Made by a program: the position numbers and the translations under genes
Assembly (NCBI GenBank): GCA_024235395.1
Contig: JACKMK010000004.1
Coordinates: 124,001-188,000, forward strand
Origin: Chromatiaceae bacterium
GTDB taxonomy: Bacteria > Pseudomonadota > Gammaproteobacteria > Chromatiales > Chromatiaceae
Length of the DNA: 64,000 nucleotides
Direction: 5' to 3'
Part shown: positions 7,710 to 17,145 of the stretch, piece by piece
Layout: each line of letters starts with the position of its first letter
Position numbering within the stretch: position 1 is the first letter of the stretch
The notes under the pieces: model-generated
The model's database searches: none
What the model was told of the DNA's origin: nothing
What the model saw: the letters and a program-made list of their open reading frames with translations, nothing else

Positions 7710-9005
7710 TCAGTCCGCCAGACGCGACGCCGGGAAAACGCAGGTGAAGTGGCTTCCTTCTCCGAGTCGACTGTTGATATCCAGCCGGGCATCGTGCCGC
7801 TTCAGGACGTGCTTGACGATCGCCAGACCGAGCCCCGTACCCCCGCGCTCCCGCGAGCGCCCGGCATCGACGCGGTAGAACCGTTCCGTCAGGCGCGGCA
7901 GGTGCTCGGCGGCAATTCCCTCGCCGGTGTCGCTCACCTCGAGCACGCTCTCGACGCCCCGGTCGCTCCAGCGCAGGGTGACTCGACCGCTGGCTGGGGT
8001 ATGGTTTACGGCATTGACCGCCAGGTTGGTGATCGCACTGCGCAGCTGCGTGGCATCGCCGAGCACCCGGCGCGAAGACAGCACTTCGCAGCGGATCTCG
8101 GCAACCTCCGTGCGAAGCGCCTGGCATTCGTCGGCGACCTGGTGCAGTAGTTCACCGACGTCCACGGGGACAGGCGCATTGCGCGTCGATTCACTTTCCA
8201 GGCGGGCCAGCAGCAGCAGGTCCTCGACGATCCTGCGCATGCGCGCGCTCTGCTGGGCCATGATCTCCAGCGGCCGCTGCAGCCGCGGGTCGTCCAGATC
8301 GGGCATGGCCTGCAGATTCTCGACGAAACCGCTGAGCACAGTGAGCGGTGTGCGCAGTTCGTGCGAGACATTGGCGACAAAATCGCGACGCACGCGTTCG
8401 AGGCGTACACGCTCGGTGATGTCCTGCGCCAGCAACAATACCTGGCCGTCGCCGTAGGGTGCCAGGCGCATCTCCAATCGGCTGTCCGCATTGCCCGGCG
8501 CGGCTGTCTGGACCGTGCGGGAATAGTCGGCGGAGCGAATGAACTCGATCGTCTGCGGATTGCGAAACAGGTTGATCAGCGGCTGGCCGATGTCCTTGGC
8601 CGTTTTGAGGCCCAGCAGGCGACTGGCCGCATCGTTGAACCATCGGATACGGCCATTCGCGTCGAGTGCAACGGTGGCGTCGGGCAACGCCGCGGTCGAT
8701 GCGGAATATTCGTTGACGAGTTCGTTGAGGCGCTTTTCCCGCTGTGCCTGACGGGCCGATACGAGCGCTATACGCGAATAGATGTCACCCCAGATCCCGA
8801 AATGGTTCGGCACGGCGTTGACGTCGCGCTCGCCCAGCCAGTCGGCCAGCCGTTGCAGGTTGTACAGATTACGCAGGGTGTAGGCGAGCAGCGCCAGCAG
8901 CAGGAACGGCACCACCTGATCGACAAGAGCGCCCGCTGCCACGGCAACGGAGAGCAGGAGGATGATCCGCCAGAATTCCTGGATCCATCCTCGGCGCGGA
9001 TTCAA
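7710..9005 (-). CDS. phoR: Phosphate regulon sensor histidine kinase PhoR
   Basis: About 431 residues. Two hydrophobic segments near the N-terminus (about residues 12-45) anchor it in the membrane, followed by a PAS domain (ALPDATVALDANGRIRWF), the phospho-acceptor H-box FVANVSHELRTPLTVLSGF and an ATPase domain with NAVNHT, DTGEGI and GGTGLGLAIVKH. It phosphorylates PhoB when phosphate is scarce. The start is inferred as TTG at 9005, which overlaps the phoB stop as TTGA and fits the typical PhoR N-terminus. Longer starts would run deep into phoB. PhoB, PhoR and PhoU form one co-directional set. Confidence 0.92.
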   Translation of the reverse strand: MNPRRGWIQEFWRIILLLSVAVAAGALVDQVVPFLLLALLAYTLRNLYNLQRLADWLGERDVNAVPNHFGIWGDIYSRIALVSARQAQREKRLNELVNEYSASTAALPDATVALDANGRIRWFNDAASRLLGLKTAKDIGQPLINLFRNPQTIEFIRSADYSRTVQTAAPGNADSRLEMRLAPYGDGQVLLLAQDITERVRLERVRRDFVANVSHELRTPLTVLSGFVENLQAMPDLDDPRLQRPLEIMAQQSARMRRIVEDLLLLARLESESTRNAPVPVDVGELLHQVADECQALRTEVAEIRCEVLSSRRVLGDATQLRSAITNLAVNAVNHTPASGRVTLRWSDRGVESVLEVSDTGEGIAAEHLPRLTERFYRVDAGRSRERGGTGLGLAIVKHVLKRHDARLDINSRLGEGSHFTCVFPASRLAD

Positions 9006-9706
9006 TTCGTGCGTACCGAGAAGCGGTAACCGACCCCGCGAACCGTCTGTACCAGGTTTTCCAGACCAAAAGGTTCGAGAGCCTTGCGCAACCGCCGGAT
9101 ATGCACATCCACGGTGCGCTCCTCGATATACACATTGCGGCCCCATACGAGATCGAGCAGTTGAGCGCGCGAATAGACGCGCTCCTGATGGGTCAGAAAG
9201 AAGTGCAGCAGTTTGAACTCGGTCGGTCCCAGGGAGACCGGCTGATCGTCGGCCAGCACCCTGTGCTGCACCAGGTCCATCTCCAGGCGGTTGTCCACCC
9301 GGATCAACTCGCTGCTGTCGCTTCCGGCCCGCCGCAGCACTGCCTTGATCCGCGCCAGCAGTTCACGCGTAGAGAACGGTTTGGTGACGTAGTCGTCGAC
9401 CCCCGCCTCCAGGCCCTGTACCTTGAAATTCTCTTCATCCCGCGCCGTCAGCATGATCACCGGGATCTCTTTCAGGCGATCATCGCGCTTCAGCCACTTG
9501 GCGAACTCCAGGCCGCTCATCCCGGGCAGCATCCAGTCGAGCAGGATCAACGATGGATTGTCGTCGGCGACCAGCGCCTGGGCCGCGCTCCCGCTTTCGG
9601 CCTGTGCGACCTCATAGCCGGCGCCCATCAGCGTCGCCGCGAGCAGTTCACGCACGGCAGACTCGTCCTCAACCACGAGAATGTTCGTTGCCGCCACAGA
9701 TTTCAT
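9002..9706 (-). CDS. phoB: Phosphate regulon response regulator PhoB
   Basis: 234 residues of the OmpR/PhoB class. The receiver domain (residues 1-125) has the phospho-accepting Asp in LILLDWMLPG and the Lys in DYVTKPF. The C-terminal winged-helix domain contains LGPTEFKLLHFFLTH and VDVHIRRLRKAL. It activates phosphate-acquisition genes when phosphorylated by PhoR. The stop overlaps the phoR TTG start. The 64 bp between sppA and phoB show no convincing pho box. Confidence 0.94.
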   Translation of the reverse strand: MKSVAATNILVVEDESAVRELLAATLMGAGYEVAQAESGSAAQALVADDNPSLILLDWMLPGMSGLEFAKWLKRDDRLKEIPVIMLTARDEENFKVQGLEAGVDDYVTKPFSTRELLARIKAVLRRAGSDSSELIRVDNRLEMDLVQHRVLADDQPVSLGPTEFKLLHFFLTHQERVYSRAQLLDLVWGRNVYIEERTVDVHIRRLRKALEPFGLENLVQTVRGVGYRFSVRTN

Positions 9707-9770
9707 CCTGGTCCACCAATTCGCGCGACATTACAGTGCGCCTGTGTGACAAGGATATTACGGTTGGGCT

Positions 9771-10730
9771 TCAACGCAGCTGCAGACTCCCTAATCCGGT
9801 CAGCGCGGACAACGTCTCGGCGAAGGACGCCCCTATCCGGTCGGCGAGCCGCTCTATCGGATCTCCCTTGGCTGTGAAATCAACGATATCTTCGGCGCCG
9901 ACGACCTCGCGCGCGACATAGCCGGCACTGCCGATGGCATCCGCGAGCCCGAGTGCGATGCCCTCATCGCCGCTCCAGAAAAGGCCGCTGAACAGCGTCG
10001 ATTCATCGCCCTTCAGCCGATCGCCGCGCCCCTCCCTGACCGCAGCGATGAATGTCTGATGCAGTTCGTCGAGCAGGTTCGCGGCGTGTTGGCGGTCGAA
10101 ATCCGTCAGCGGACTGAACGGATCGAGGATCGCCTTGTGTTCACCGGCGGTCATCAGGCGCCGCTCGATGCCCAGCTCATGCATCGTGTCGACGAATCCG
10201 AAGCCGTTCATCAAGACGCCGATCGATCCGACCACGCTCGACTCGTTGACATAGATCTTGTCGGCCGCCGAGGCCACATAGTAGCCACCCGAGGCACACA
10301 CGTCCGAGACGACCGCGTACAGGGGGATCTTCGGATACTTTTTCCGCAGGCGGAGGATCTCCTTGTGGATATCGCTCGACTGGACCGGCGAACCGCCGGG
10401 CGAGTTGATGCGCAGGATCACCGCCTTGGTGCTGTCATCCTCGAAGGCCTCGCGCAGGCCGGTCACGACGATGTCCGCCGACGCCTTGCTGCCTGGCGCT
10501 ATCACCCCCTCCAGTTCGACCAGTGCGGTGTGCCCTTCGCCACCGATCGCCTTCGACGACCAGTCCTTCGGCAGCAGCAGGAGCAACACGACCGTCACAT
10601 AGGCAAAGGTGAGCAGTTTGAAGAATATGCCCCAGCGTCGAGTCCGCCGGCGCTCGACCAATGCATCGCTGGCCAGCCTTTCGACCAGATCGCGATGCCA
10701 TGCTGCGTTCGATTCCGTTTCACGTTCCAA
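9771..10730 (-). CDS. sppA: Signal peptide peptidase SppA, 36K type (S49 family)
   Basis: 319 residues with one N-terminal membrane segment (about residues 38-53, FKLLTFAYVTVVLLLL) and an S49 peptidase domain. LRINSPGGSPVQSS and the catalytic Ser in VCASGGYYVAS are visible, and the general-base Lys is in MTAGEHKAIL. The short single-domain form is as in many gammaproteobacteria, not the E. coli 67K form. It degrades released signal peptides in the membrane. The apparent start is TTG at 10730, 3 nt after the HAD gene stop, with a G-rich stretch upstream. The pair rluC-HAD-sppA is tightly packed and probably co-transcribed. Confidence 0.92.
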   Translation of the reverse strand: MERETESNAAWHRDLVERLASDALVERRRTRRWGIFFKLLTFAYVTVVLLLLLPKDWSSKAIGGEGHTALVELEGVIAPGSKASADIVVTGLREAFEDDSTKAVILRINSPGGSPVQSSDIHKEILRLRKKYPKIPLYAVVSDVCASGGYYVASAADKIYVNESSVVGSIGVLMNGFGFVDTMHELGIERRLMTAGEHKAILDPFSPLTDFDRQHAANLLDELHQTFIAAVREGRGDRLKGDESTLFSGLFWSGDEGIALGLADAIGSAGYVAREVVGAEDIVDFTAKGDPIERLADRIGASFAETLSALTGLGSLQLR

Positions 10731-10733
10731 CTC

Positions 10734-11414
10734 TCAGACCCCCGTTCCTTCCCGTACCACGGCTTGCTGCAGCCACTCCGCCAGCGCAAACAGGTCGTCG
10801 AAGCAGGTCAGCGCCCCTTCGCTCAGCAGGCGCTCGGCGGCATGGACACCATGGCCGACACCCACGGCATCGACGCCGGCCGCACTTGCCATCTGCATAT
10901 CGTACTCCGTGTCACCGACCACCAGCGCCGCACCGGGGGCCGTGTCCAGGTCCGTGAGGATATCCTGCAACATCTGCGGATGCGGCTTCGAAAACGCCTC
11001 GTCGGCGCAACGCGAGGCGTGGAAAAACCCACCCAGTCCGCTTTCCTGCAAGGCCCGGTCGAGCCCGCGCCGGCTTTTACCCGTCGCGACTGCGAGCAGT
11101 CGACCCTGACGATGCAGCGACTCGATCAGCTCGCGCGCCCCGGCAAACATCGGCGCCGCGTCGACCGCGTCTCCCAGCCAATGTGCGCGATAGGCATCGG
11201 TCAGCGCGGCGACCCCGCTGCGATCGAGCGCCGGAAACAACCGCTGCACGGCCTCTTCGAGACCCAGCCCGATGATGTCCCGCGCCGCTGCCCTGTCCGG
11301 TACCGCGATCCCACAATCGCGCGCGGCCAGCTGCATGCATGTGACGATGCGCGCCTCCGAATCCATCAGCGTGCCATCCCAGTCAAATACCACCAGTTCG
11401 TAGCTAGCGCCCAT
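10734..11414 (-). CDS. HAD-family hydrolase, phosphoglycolate-phosphatase-like
   Basis: 226 residues starting MGASYELVVFDWDGTLMDSE, which holds HAD motif I (DWDGT). Motif II is AVATGKS, and motifs III/IV are SKPHPQM and VVGDTEYDMQMA. It belongs to the Gph/PGMB-like branch of small-molecule phosphatases. In this conserved neighbourhood, immediately after rluC and before sppA, it is commonly annotated simply as a HAD hydrolase. A phosphoglycolate role would suit an autotroph with RuBisCO but is not shown. Its start overlaps the rluC stop by 11 nt. Confidence 0.88.
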   Translation of the reverse strand: MGASYELVVFDWDGTLMDSEARIVTCMQLAARDCGIAVPDRAAARDIIGLGLEEAVQRLFPALDRSGVAALTDAYRAHWLGDAVDAAPMFAGARELIESLHRQGRLLAVATGKSRRGLDRALQESGLGGFFHASRCADEAFSKPHPQMLQDILTDLDTAPGAALVVGDTEYDMQMASAAGVDAVGVGHGVHAAERLLSEGALTCFDDLFALAEWLQQAVVREGTGV

Positions 11415-12363
11415 CCAGGCCCTCCAATACTTTCTGCAGCTCCGCCGGTAGCGGCGCCTCCACCCGCAGTCGGCCGGGCGTTCCGGGCCAGTCGAAGCGC
11501 AGCGAGACCGCGTGCAGGAACAATCGGCGCAATCCGAGCTCGCGAAACCGCCGGTTGAGTGTCTGATCGCCGTACTTCGGGTCGCCAAGAATCGGTGTCC
11601 CGTTGGCGGCCGCGTGTACCCGGATCTGGTGGGTGCGCCCGGTCTCCAGGGTTGCCTCAACCAGGGTTGCCTCCGGGAAGCGACGCACAACCTCGAATCG
11701 GGTTGCAGCGACCTTGCCCTCCGGGTCGACCCGCACGACCCGCTCCCCTCCGCTCAGGGTATTTTTCTTCAACGGCGCATCCACCCGCCAGGCGCCTTTG
11801 CGAATCCGCCCTGCCAACAGTGCGAGGTAGCGCTTTTCGATTCCTCCGTGCCGCTGGAGTTCCTGCAAGCGGGTCAAAGCGCTGCGACGCTTGGCGACCA
11901 TCAGACAGCCGGAGGTGTCACGATCCAGGCGATGCACCAGTTCGAGATAAGGTGCTTCGGGCCGGGCGCTGCGCAGTGCCTCGATCGCCCCGTGCGAGAC
12001 CCCGCTGCCGCCGTGCACCGCCATCCCTGAAGGCTTGTTGATAACCAACATTAAATCATCTTCGTAACATATCGATTTTTCTACGAGTTGCTCTAGGTTC
12101 TTCGTCACCGTGCTGGGCTCGCGTACGGCGACCCGCAGCGGTGGGATGCGCACCACGTCGCCCGCCCGCAGGCGATACGCCGGTTTGCTACGGCCCTTGT
12201 TGACCCGCACCTCGCCCTTGCGCAAAACGCGATACAGCCAGGTGCGTGGTACGCCCTTGAGCCGACTGATCAGGAAATTGTCCAGACGCTGTCCGTCGTT
12301 GGCTTCGTCGACGGTCACCAGCTGAACACCCGTCGATGTGCCCCCGCCCTCAGTCATGCCCAT
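11404..12363 (-). CDS. rluC: Ribosomal large subunit pseudouridine synthase RluC
   Basis: About 320 residues starting MGMTEGGGT. An N-terminal S4 RNA-binding domain (QRLDNFLISRLKGVPRTWLY, then VRVNKGRSKPAYRL) precedes the RluA-type catalytic domain with HRLDRDTSGCLMVAK, whose second Asp is the nucleophile. TGRTHQIRVH and GDPKYGD follow. RluC modifies three uridines of 23S rRNA. It is divergent from rne across a 473-bp region, as in many gammaproteobacteria. ATG at 12363 or 12357 are both possible starts. Confidence 0.93.
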   Translation of the reverse strand: MGMTEGGGTSTGVQLVTVDEANDGQRLDNFLISRLKGVPRTWLYRVLRKGEVRVNKGRSKPAYRLRAGDVVRIPPLRVAVREPSTVTKNLEQLVEKSICYEDDLMLVINKPSGMAVHGGSGVSHGAIEALRSARPEAPYLELVHRLDRDTSGCLMVAKRRSALTRLQELQRHGGIEKRYLALLAGRIRKGAWRVDAPLKKNTLSGGERVVRVDPEGKVAATRFEVVRRFPEATLVEATLETGRTHQIRVHAAANGTPILGDPKYGDQTLNRRFRELGLRRLFLHAVSLRFDWPGTPGRLRVEAPLPAELQKVLEGLDGR

Positions 12364-12836
12364 TGCCGTACAGCGAAAAATAATGCATCTATCTGAATAT
12401 TTGGTATATTTCGGGTCAGCCCCGGCCCCCGGCGGCGACCCCGAGGGTCGCCCAGCCAAACAGCCCCGGCGAAAGAGTTTTCAGCCTCGGGAGGATTCCC
12501 GATGCAAATGGCGCGCATGCATGCGGCGCAATCCTCATCAAAGTTGCACCGCAACCCGCGAAGAGCAGCGCGCATCCGCTACCCCAGGGATGCTACCTGA
12601 CCCCATGCATGCAGCGCCAGAAAATAGCGGTATGACTGAAAGTTGACGAGATCGCCGGCCCCTATCAGGGCCGCGGCACGTCACTCGGTCTGCCAAGACT
12701 GAATTTGCTCTCGACCGAACAGTTCGGGTCCGCGCTGGCCCCTGCCGACGAGTGATCGCGTGGCGTCCACGCGGTCCCCTCGCTGCATGCGGCTGGCGGC
12801 CACCCGTGCTGTCGTCGGGGCCACAAGGAATAACGA
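12364..12836 (+). promoter_or_regulatory. Long rne leader and rluC/rne divergent promoter region
   Basis: 473 bp without a credible gene. It is A/T-rich next to rluC, with an extended -10-like TGGTATATT (TATATT at 12405-12410) reading toward rne. Two good hairpins follow. One is an 8-bp stem at 12434-12452 (GGCGACCC, CGA loop, GGGTCGCC). The other is a 6-bp stem at 12487-12502 whose loop is GGAT. RNase E genes are known to have long structured 5' leaders that RNase E cleaves to control its own level. A similar role here is likely but inferred. Confidence 0.5.
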
Positions 12837-15365
12837 ATGAAGCGTATTCTGATCAACGCAACTCAGCCCGAAGAGTTGCGCGTCGCCATCGTCGATGGCC
12901 AGAAACTCTACAACCTCGACATCGAGTCTCCCGGCCGGGAGATGAAAAAGGCCAACATCTACAAGGGCCGCATCACCCGGGTCGAACCCAGCCTCGAGGC
13001 CGCCTTCGTCGACTACGGCGCCGAACGGCATGGCTTCCTGCCGATGAAGGAGATCTCGCGCAGCTACTTCAACAGCGAGGCGTTCGATGCCGGCAAGCGC
13101 AACATCAACGAGCTGCTCAAAGAGGGACAGGAGGTCATCGTCCAGGTCGAGAAGGAAGAACGCGGCAACAAGGGGGCCGCGCTGACCACATTCCTCTCGC
13201 TGGCCGGCCGATACCTCGTGCTGATGCCGAACAATCCGCGTGCCGGCGGGGTGTCGCGGCGCATCGAGGGCCAGGATCGGTCCGAACTGCGCGAGGCGAT
13301 GAGCATGCTGGAGATCCCGGAGGGGATGGGCCTGATCGTGCGCACTGCCGGGGTCGGCAAGATCGCCGAAGAACTGCAGTGGGACCTCGACTATCTGCTG
13401 CAGTTGTGGAGCGCGATCGAGCAGTCCGCGGCCGATCGCAAGGCGCCGTTCCTGATCTACCAGGAAAGCAACGTCATCATCCGTTCGATCCGCGACCACT
13501 TGCGCGCGGATATCGGCGAAATCGTCGTCGACAATGCCGAGACGCATGCCCAGGCGCGACAGTTCATCGAACAGGTAATGCCGAAGTACCTGCGCAAACT
13601 GCGTCTGTACGAGGACGAGGTGCCGCTGTTCTCGCGTTATCAGATCGAGTCGCAGATCGAATCGGCGTTTCGCCGCGAACTGCGCCTGCCATCGGGAGGT
13701 TCGATCGTGATCGACCATACCGAGGCGTTGACGTCGATCGACATCAACTCGGCGCGTGCGACCAAGGGGTCGGACATCGAAGAGACCGCACTCAACACGA
13801 ACCTCGAGGCCGCCGAGGAAATCGCCCGACAGCTGCGGTTGCGCGACCTGGGCGGTCTGTTCGTGATCGATTTCATCGACATGACGCCATCGCGCAATCA
13901 GCGCGACGTCGAGAACCGCCTCAAGGACGCGATGAAAGAGGACCGTGCGCGGGTTCAGATCGGTCGCATATCGCGTTTCGGCCTGCTCGAGATGTCGCGC
14001 CAACGCTTGCGTCCGTCGCTCGGCGAATCGGCACACCAGGTGTGCCCACGCTGCGATGGTCACGGTTATATCCGCAGCGTGGACTCGCTGGCATTGTCGA
14101 TCCTGCGGATCATCGAAGAGGAGGCGCTGAAGGAGAACACCGGGCGGGTAACCGCTCAGCTCCCGGTCGAGGTCGCGACCTACCTGCTGAACGAAAAACG
14201 CCAGATGATCGTCGACGCCGAGGATCGCCACGATGTGAGCATCGTGCTGATTCCGAACCGCCAGCTCGAGACACCAAAATACGAGATCACCCGCGTCCGC
14301 CGCCAGGAGATGCGCGAGGAGGAGGCCCCCAGCCACGCGCAGGAAAAGGACTTCACCCCGCAGACGTTGCCGCCGGCGGAACGTGCCCAGCCGAGAGCCG
14401 AACAACCCGCGGTGCGCAATATCGCGCCGGCCACGCCCGCACCGGAGCGGCCGGAACCCGTCCCTGCCCCCGCGGCGCCGATGCCGGTCGGGCCTGCAAC
14501 GGCCGAGAGCGGTTTCATCAAGCGCCTGTTCAGCAGCATCTTCGCGCCACGTGAAGAGACCGCGGCTCCGCACGCCGAACCCGCGGCTGAAAAAACCACC
14601 GAGGCCGCACCGGCGAAGCGCGAAGATAAGGAGCGAACCGCGGGTAGCAGCCAACGGCGCGGTAACCGATCCGGCGAACAACGGCAGCCTCGCAGTCGAC
14701 GTGGGACACGCAGCGGTCAGGCCGCGCGTACGCAGGACAAGCCCGGAGACAATGGGAACAGGCCAAAGACCGCGGGCGAAGACAAGCCCGACCGGCAGGT
14801 CACAAAGACGGCGGAAGCGGCCGGTGGTGATGAGGATTCAGCGGACACCGGTGTGAAGCGGAGCTCGCGGCGCGGACGGCGTGGCGGCCGGCGGCGACGC
14901 AGCAGCGGAGACAAGGCGACCGCCAACGGGGGATCGACGACCAACGAGCCGGTAGCGACCGGGCCATCGGCCACGAACGCCCAACAGCCGCCGCGTGGCG
15001 GTGCGGGCGACGCGCCGGCGTCGACGCGTACCGCGAACAGCCGTTCTTCGGACGACGTCGCCCCTCCGGCGGCCGCAGACAAAGCGCGCCCGAGCACCGT
15101 GGACAGCGCGCCCCCCGTTGCCCAGGACGCTGCGCCGAAGCCGGCACCCGCCAAACCGGCACCCGTCCCCGAAGCGGCCACCGGGACCGCGCCGCAGGCA
15201 CCGGCGGCCAAACCGCCGGTCGTCAGCGAGCCACCCAAGGCGCAGGTGCCGCCACCAGATGCCGCCGCACGCGCGAGCTCGATCGAGCGCGCCGTCAAAC
15301 CGAGCGGTGAGGCGGAGGCGAAACCGCAGGCACCGGTTTCGAATACCCCGCCCGGAGACGACTAG
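12837..15365 (+). CDS. rne: Ribonuclease E
   Basis: 842 residues. The N-terminal catalytic half has an S1 domain (about residues 37-120), the DNase I-like subdomain with metal Asp residues in TSIDINSA and FVIDFIDM, and the zinc-link CPRCDGHG. The C-terminal half from about residue 500 is low-complexity, Pro/Ala-rich with Arg-rich blocks ([15 protein letters not shown]), as expected for the degradosome scaffold and RNA-binding arm. It initiates mRNA decay and rRNA/tRNA processing. The ATG follows AAGGA 7 nt upstream. A very long reverse frame across the gene is a codon-bias shadow. Confidence 0.96.
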   Translation: MKRILINATQPEELRVAIVDGQKLYNLDIESPGREMKKANIYKGRITRVEPSLEAAFVDYGAERHGFLPMKEISRSYFNSEAFDAGKRNINELLKEGQEVIVQVEKEERGNKGAALTTFLSLAGRYLVLMPNNPRAGGVSRRIEGQDRSELREAMSMLEIPEGMGLIVRTAGVGKIAEELQWDLDYLLQLWSAIEQSAADRKAPFLIYQESNVIIRSIRDHLRADIGEIVVDNAETHAQARQFIEQVMPKYLRKLRLYEDEVPLFSRYQIESQIESAFRRELRLPSGGSIVIDHTEALTSIDINSARATKGSDIEETALNTNLEAAEEIARQLRLRDLGGLFVIDFIDMTPSRNQRDVENRLKDAMKEDRARVQIGRISRFGLLEMSRQRLRPSLGESAHQVCPRCDGHGYIRSVDSLALSILRIIEEEALKENTGRVTAQLPVEVATYLLNEKRQMIVDAEDRHDVSIVLIPNRQLETPKYEITRVRRQEMREEEAPSHAQEKDFTPQTLPPAERAQPRAEQPAVRNIAPATPAPERPEPVPAPAAPMPVGPATAESGFIKRLFSSIFAPREETAAPHAEPAAEKTTEAAPAKREDKERTAGSSQRRGNRSGEQRQPRSRRGTRSGQAARTQDKPGDNGNRPKTAGEDKPDRQVTKTAEAAGGDEDSADTGVKRSSRRGRRGGRRRRSSGDKATANGGSTTNEPVATGPSATNAQQPPRGGAGDAPASTRTANSRSSDDVAPPAAADKARPSTVDSAPPVAQDAAPKPAPAKPAPVPEAATGTAPQAPAAKPPVVSEPPKAQVPPPDAAARASSIERAVKPSGEAEAKPQAPVSNTPPGDD

Positions 15366-15379
15366 AGCGTCCGGCGGCG

Positions 15380-15862
15380 TCAGCCCTCGTCGAGGTGGCG
15401 CCGCCGGATATCGTCCAACAGGCCTTGGGCTGCGGCTTCGACCATATCGAACACGCGCTCAAATCCGGACGGACCGCCGTAATAAGGATCGGGTACCTCG
15501 CGGGTCCGCATCGCAGGTGCGAAATCCATGAACATCTGGATCTTTTCGGCCTGGGGCCCGCTGGTCAACTCGCTGAGTGCGATGAAATTCTCCTGGTCCA
15601 TCGCCAGCACATAGTCGAACACCTCCAGGTCTTCCGCAGACACACGCCGCGCGACCAGGTCGGAGAGATCGACGCCGCGCCGGCGCGCGGTCTCCTGCGC
15701 GCGACGGTCCGGCTGACTGCCAACGTGGTAGGCATGGGTCCCGGCGGAATCTATGCTGATCAGATGACCCAACCCTTCGCGCTCGACCAGATAGCGGAAC
15801 ACACCGTGCGCGGTCGGCGACCGGCAGATGTTACCCATGCAGACAAACAGTACCTTTACCAT
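15380..15862 (-). CDS. Low-molecular-weight protein-tyrosine phosphatase
   Basis: 160 residues starting MVKVLFVCMGNICRSPTAHG, which contains the C-X5-R phosphate-binding loop of LMW-PTPs right at the N-terminus. The general-acid Asp is in VPDPYYGG near the C-terminus. Bacterial members dephosphorylate tyrosine kinases of polysaccharide export, among others. It ends 14 nt from the convergent rne stop. Position next to kdsB matches the Pseudomonas order kdsB-ptpA-rne, except that a small plus-strand ORF is interposed here. Confidence 0.92.
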   Translation of the reverse strand: MVKVLFVCMGNICRSPTAHGVFRYLVEREGLGHLISIDSAGTHAYHVGSQPDRRAQETARRRGVDLSDLVARRVSAEDLEVFDYVLAMDQENFIALSELTSGPQAEKIQMFMDFAPAMRTREVPDPYYGGPSGFERVFDMVEAAAQGLLDDIRRRHLDEG

Positions 15863-15915
15863 GCCCTTCAGCCCCTGCCCTCGACACACCACAGACAACG
15901 AAACGACTTTTTAAC

Positions 15916-16203
15916 ATGCACACCGACAGTCTGCACCGCAGGCTCCGCCAATTGATCGGCGAACGTTTCGATTACCTCGGCGAAGTCTGGATCCTGATCG
16001 AGGTCCTGATCGACGACGACAGTGTGGTCCTGCGCCGTTGCGAACATTGCCGGCCGAACAGCGTGCAACGCAACGCCTATGGCGTGCCGAACCGTCGCGT
16101 CAGCGACACCCTGACCCTGCGAATCTCCGACAGCTCCGGCGAGTCCTATTCAGAAGACATCCTGGTGCTGCTCGAAGGCCGTCAACCGGGCTCACCCGCG
16201 TAG
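15916..16203 (+). CDS. Small protein of unknown function (95 aa)
   Basis: An open frame MHTDSLHRRLRQLIGERFDY... with balanced composition and alternating strand-like segments (VWILIEVLIDDDSVVLRRC). I do not recognise the family. It contains a CEHC pair that could bind metal. It is divergent from the LMW-PTP gene and its end overlaps the convergent kdsB stop by 12 nt. No strong ribosome binding site is visible. Codon use and protein-like composition favour a real gene over a shadow, but the antisense overlap is a caution. Confidence 0.55.
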   Translation: MHTDSLHRRLRQLIGERFDYLGEVWILIEVLIDDDSVVLRRCEHCRPNSVQRNAYGVPNRRVSDTLTLRISDSSGESYSEDILVLLEGRQPGSPA

Positions 16204-16956
16204 CGCGGCCGTGACCCGGGCGAGGTCTTCGGCAGTGTCGATGCCTGGCGGAGGCATTTCTGCCGCCGTATCGACGGCAATCCTGCCTCCGTTCCACAGC
16301 ACCCGCAGCTGTTCCAGCGATTCTGCGCGTTCGATCGGCGAGACCGCCAGTCGCGCATAGCCGGCCAGGAATCCGGCGCGGTAAGCGTAGATCCCCAGGT
16401 GGCGTCTCACACCGTCGATCCAGGCAGGTTGCGGTGCAACGCCTGGATCGAACAGGTCACGCTTCCACGGAATCGGCGCGCGACTGAAGTACAGTGCGTA
16501 GCCCTCCCGGTCGGTCACCACCTTGACCACGTTGGGATCGAACAACTGCGCCGGGACATCCAGTGCCACGGCCAGGGTGGCCATGTCGGCCGCCGCGTGC
16601 GTGACGAGCGCGTTCGCCGTCTGGCTGAGCAACGCCGGCGGCATCAATGGCTCATCGCCCTGCAGGTTGACCACCAGGGTGTCTTCGTCCCAGGCACGCA
16701 GCGCGACGACCTCGGCAATCCGGTCGGTGCCGCTCGCGTGCGCCGCCGAGGTCATGCAGACGTCGGCGGTGAATGCACGCGCTGCCGCCTCGATGCGGGG
16801 ATCGTCAGTGGCAATCACGACCTCGTCGGCCCCGCTCTCGCATGCACGTTCGAACACGTGCTGCACCATCGGCTTGCCGGCAATCGCCAGCAACGGCTTG
16901 CCGGGCAGGCGCTGCGAGCCGTAGCGGGCGGGGATTACGACCTTGAAACCGGCCAT
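16192..16956 (-). CDS. kdsB: 3-deoxy-manno-octulosonate cytidylyltransferase
   Basis: 254 residues with the N-terminal nucleotide-binding signature IPARYGSQRLPGKPLL and later VVNLQGDEPLMPP, both hallmarks of KdsB. It activates Kdo as CMP-Kdo for lipid A core assembly in the cytoplasm. It begins 3 nt after the Trm112-like gene stop and is part of the exbB-exbD-lpxK-trm112-kdsB run, consistent with envelope biosynthesis. Confidence 0.95.
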   Translation of the reverse strand: MAGFKVVIPARYGSQRLPGKPLLAIAGKPMVQHVFERACESGADEVVIATDDPRIEAAARAFTADVCMTSAAHASGTDRIAEVVALRAWDEDTLVVNLQGDEPLMPPALLSQTANALVTHAAADMATLAVALDVPAQLFDPNVVKVVTDREGYALYFSRAPIPWKRDLFDPGVAPQPAWIDGVRRHLGIYAYRAGFLAGYARLAVSPIERAESLEQLRVLWNGGRIAVDTAAEMPPPGIDTAEDLARVTAALRG

Positions 16957-16959
16957 CGT

Positions 16960-17145
16960 TCAGTCCGCGACTTCCTCGTCGGCGGGCAGTTCGCGCGCCT
17001 CCTGCTCAAGCATCACCGGGATGCCGTCGCGGATCGGGAATCCCAAGCGATCGACCTTGCAGATCAACTCCGCGGCGTCGGGCCGATAGACCAGCTTGCC
17101 TTTGCAGACCGGGCACACGAGGATGTCCAGCAGTTTCTTATCCAT
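16960..17145 (-). CDS. Trm112/YcaR-like small protein
   Basis: 61 residues, [18 protein letters not shown]..., with a CxxC pair and a later Cys ([20 protein letters not shown]). This is the Trm112p-like fold found between lpxK and kdsB in many gammaproteobacteria. Bacterial members are thought to help fold or stabilise partner enzymes, and the role here is unknown. It overlaps the lpxK end by 8 nt, indicating translational coupling. Confidence 0.9.
   Translation of the reverse strand: MDKKLLDILVCPVCKGKLVYRPDAAELICKVDRLGFPIRDGIPVMLEQEARELPADEEVAD

Noticed and set aside
9707..9770. Possible pho box upstream of phoB
   Set aside because: TTGTCAC and CTGTAAT half-sites are 16 bp apart where the pho box needs 11; not convincing.
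12681..14681. 666-codon open frame antisense to rne
   Set aside because: Low-complexity Arg/Asp/Leu composition expected from antisense reading of a GC-rich gene; the rne reading frame is fully conserved.
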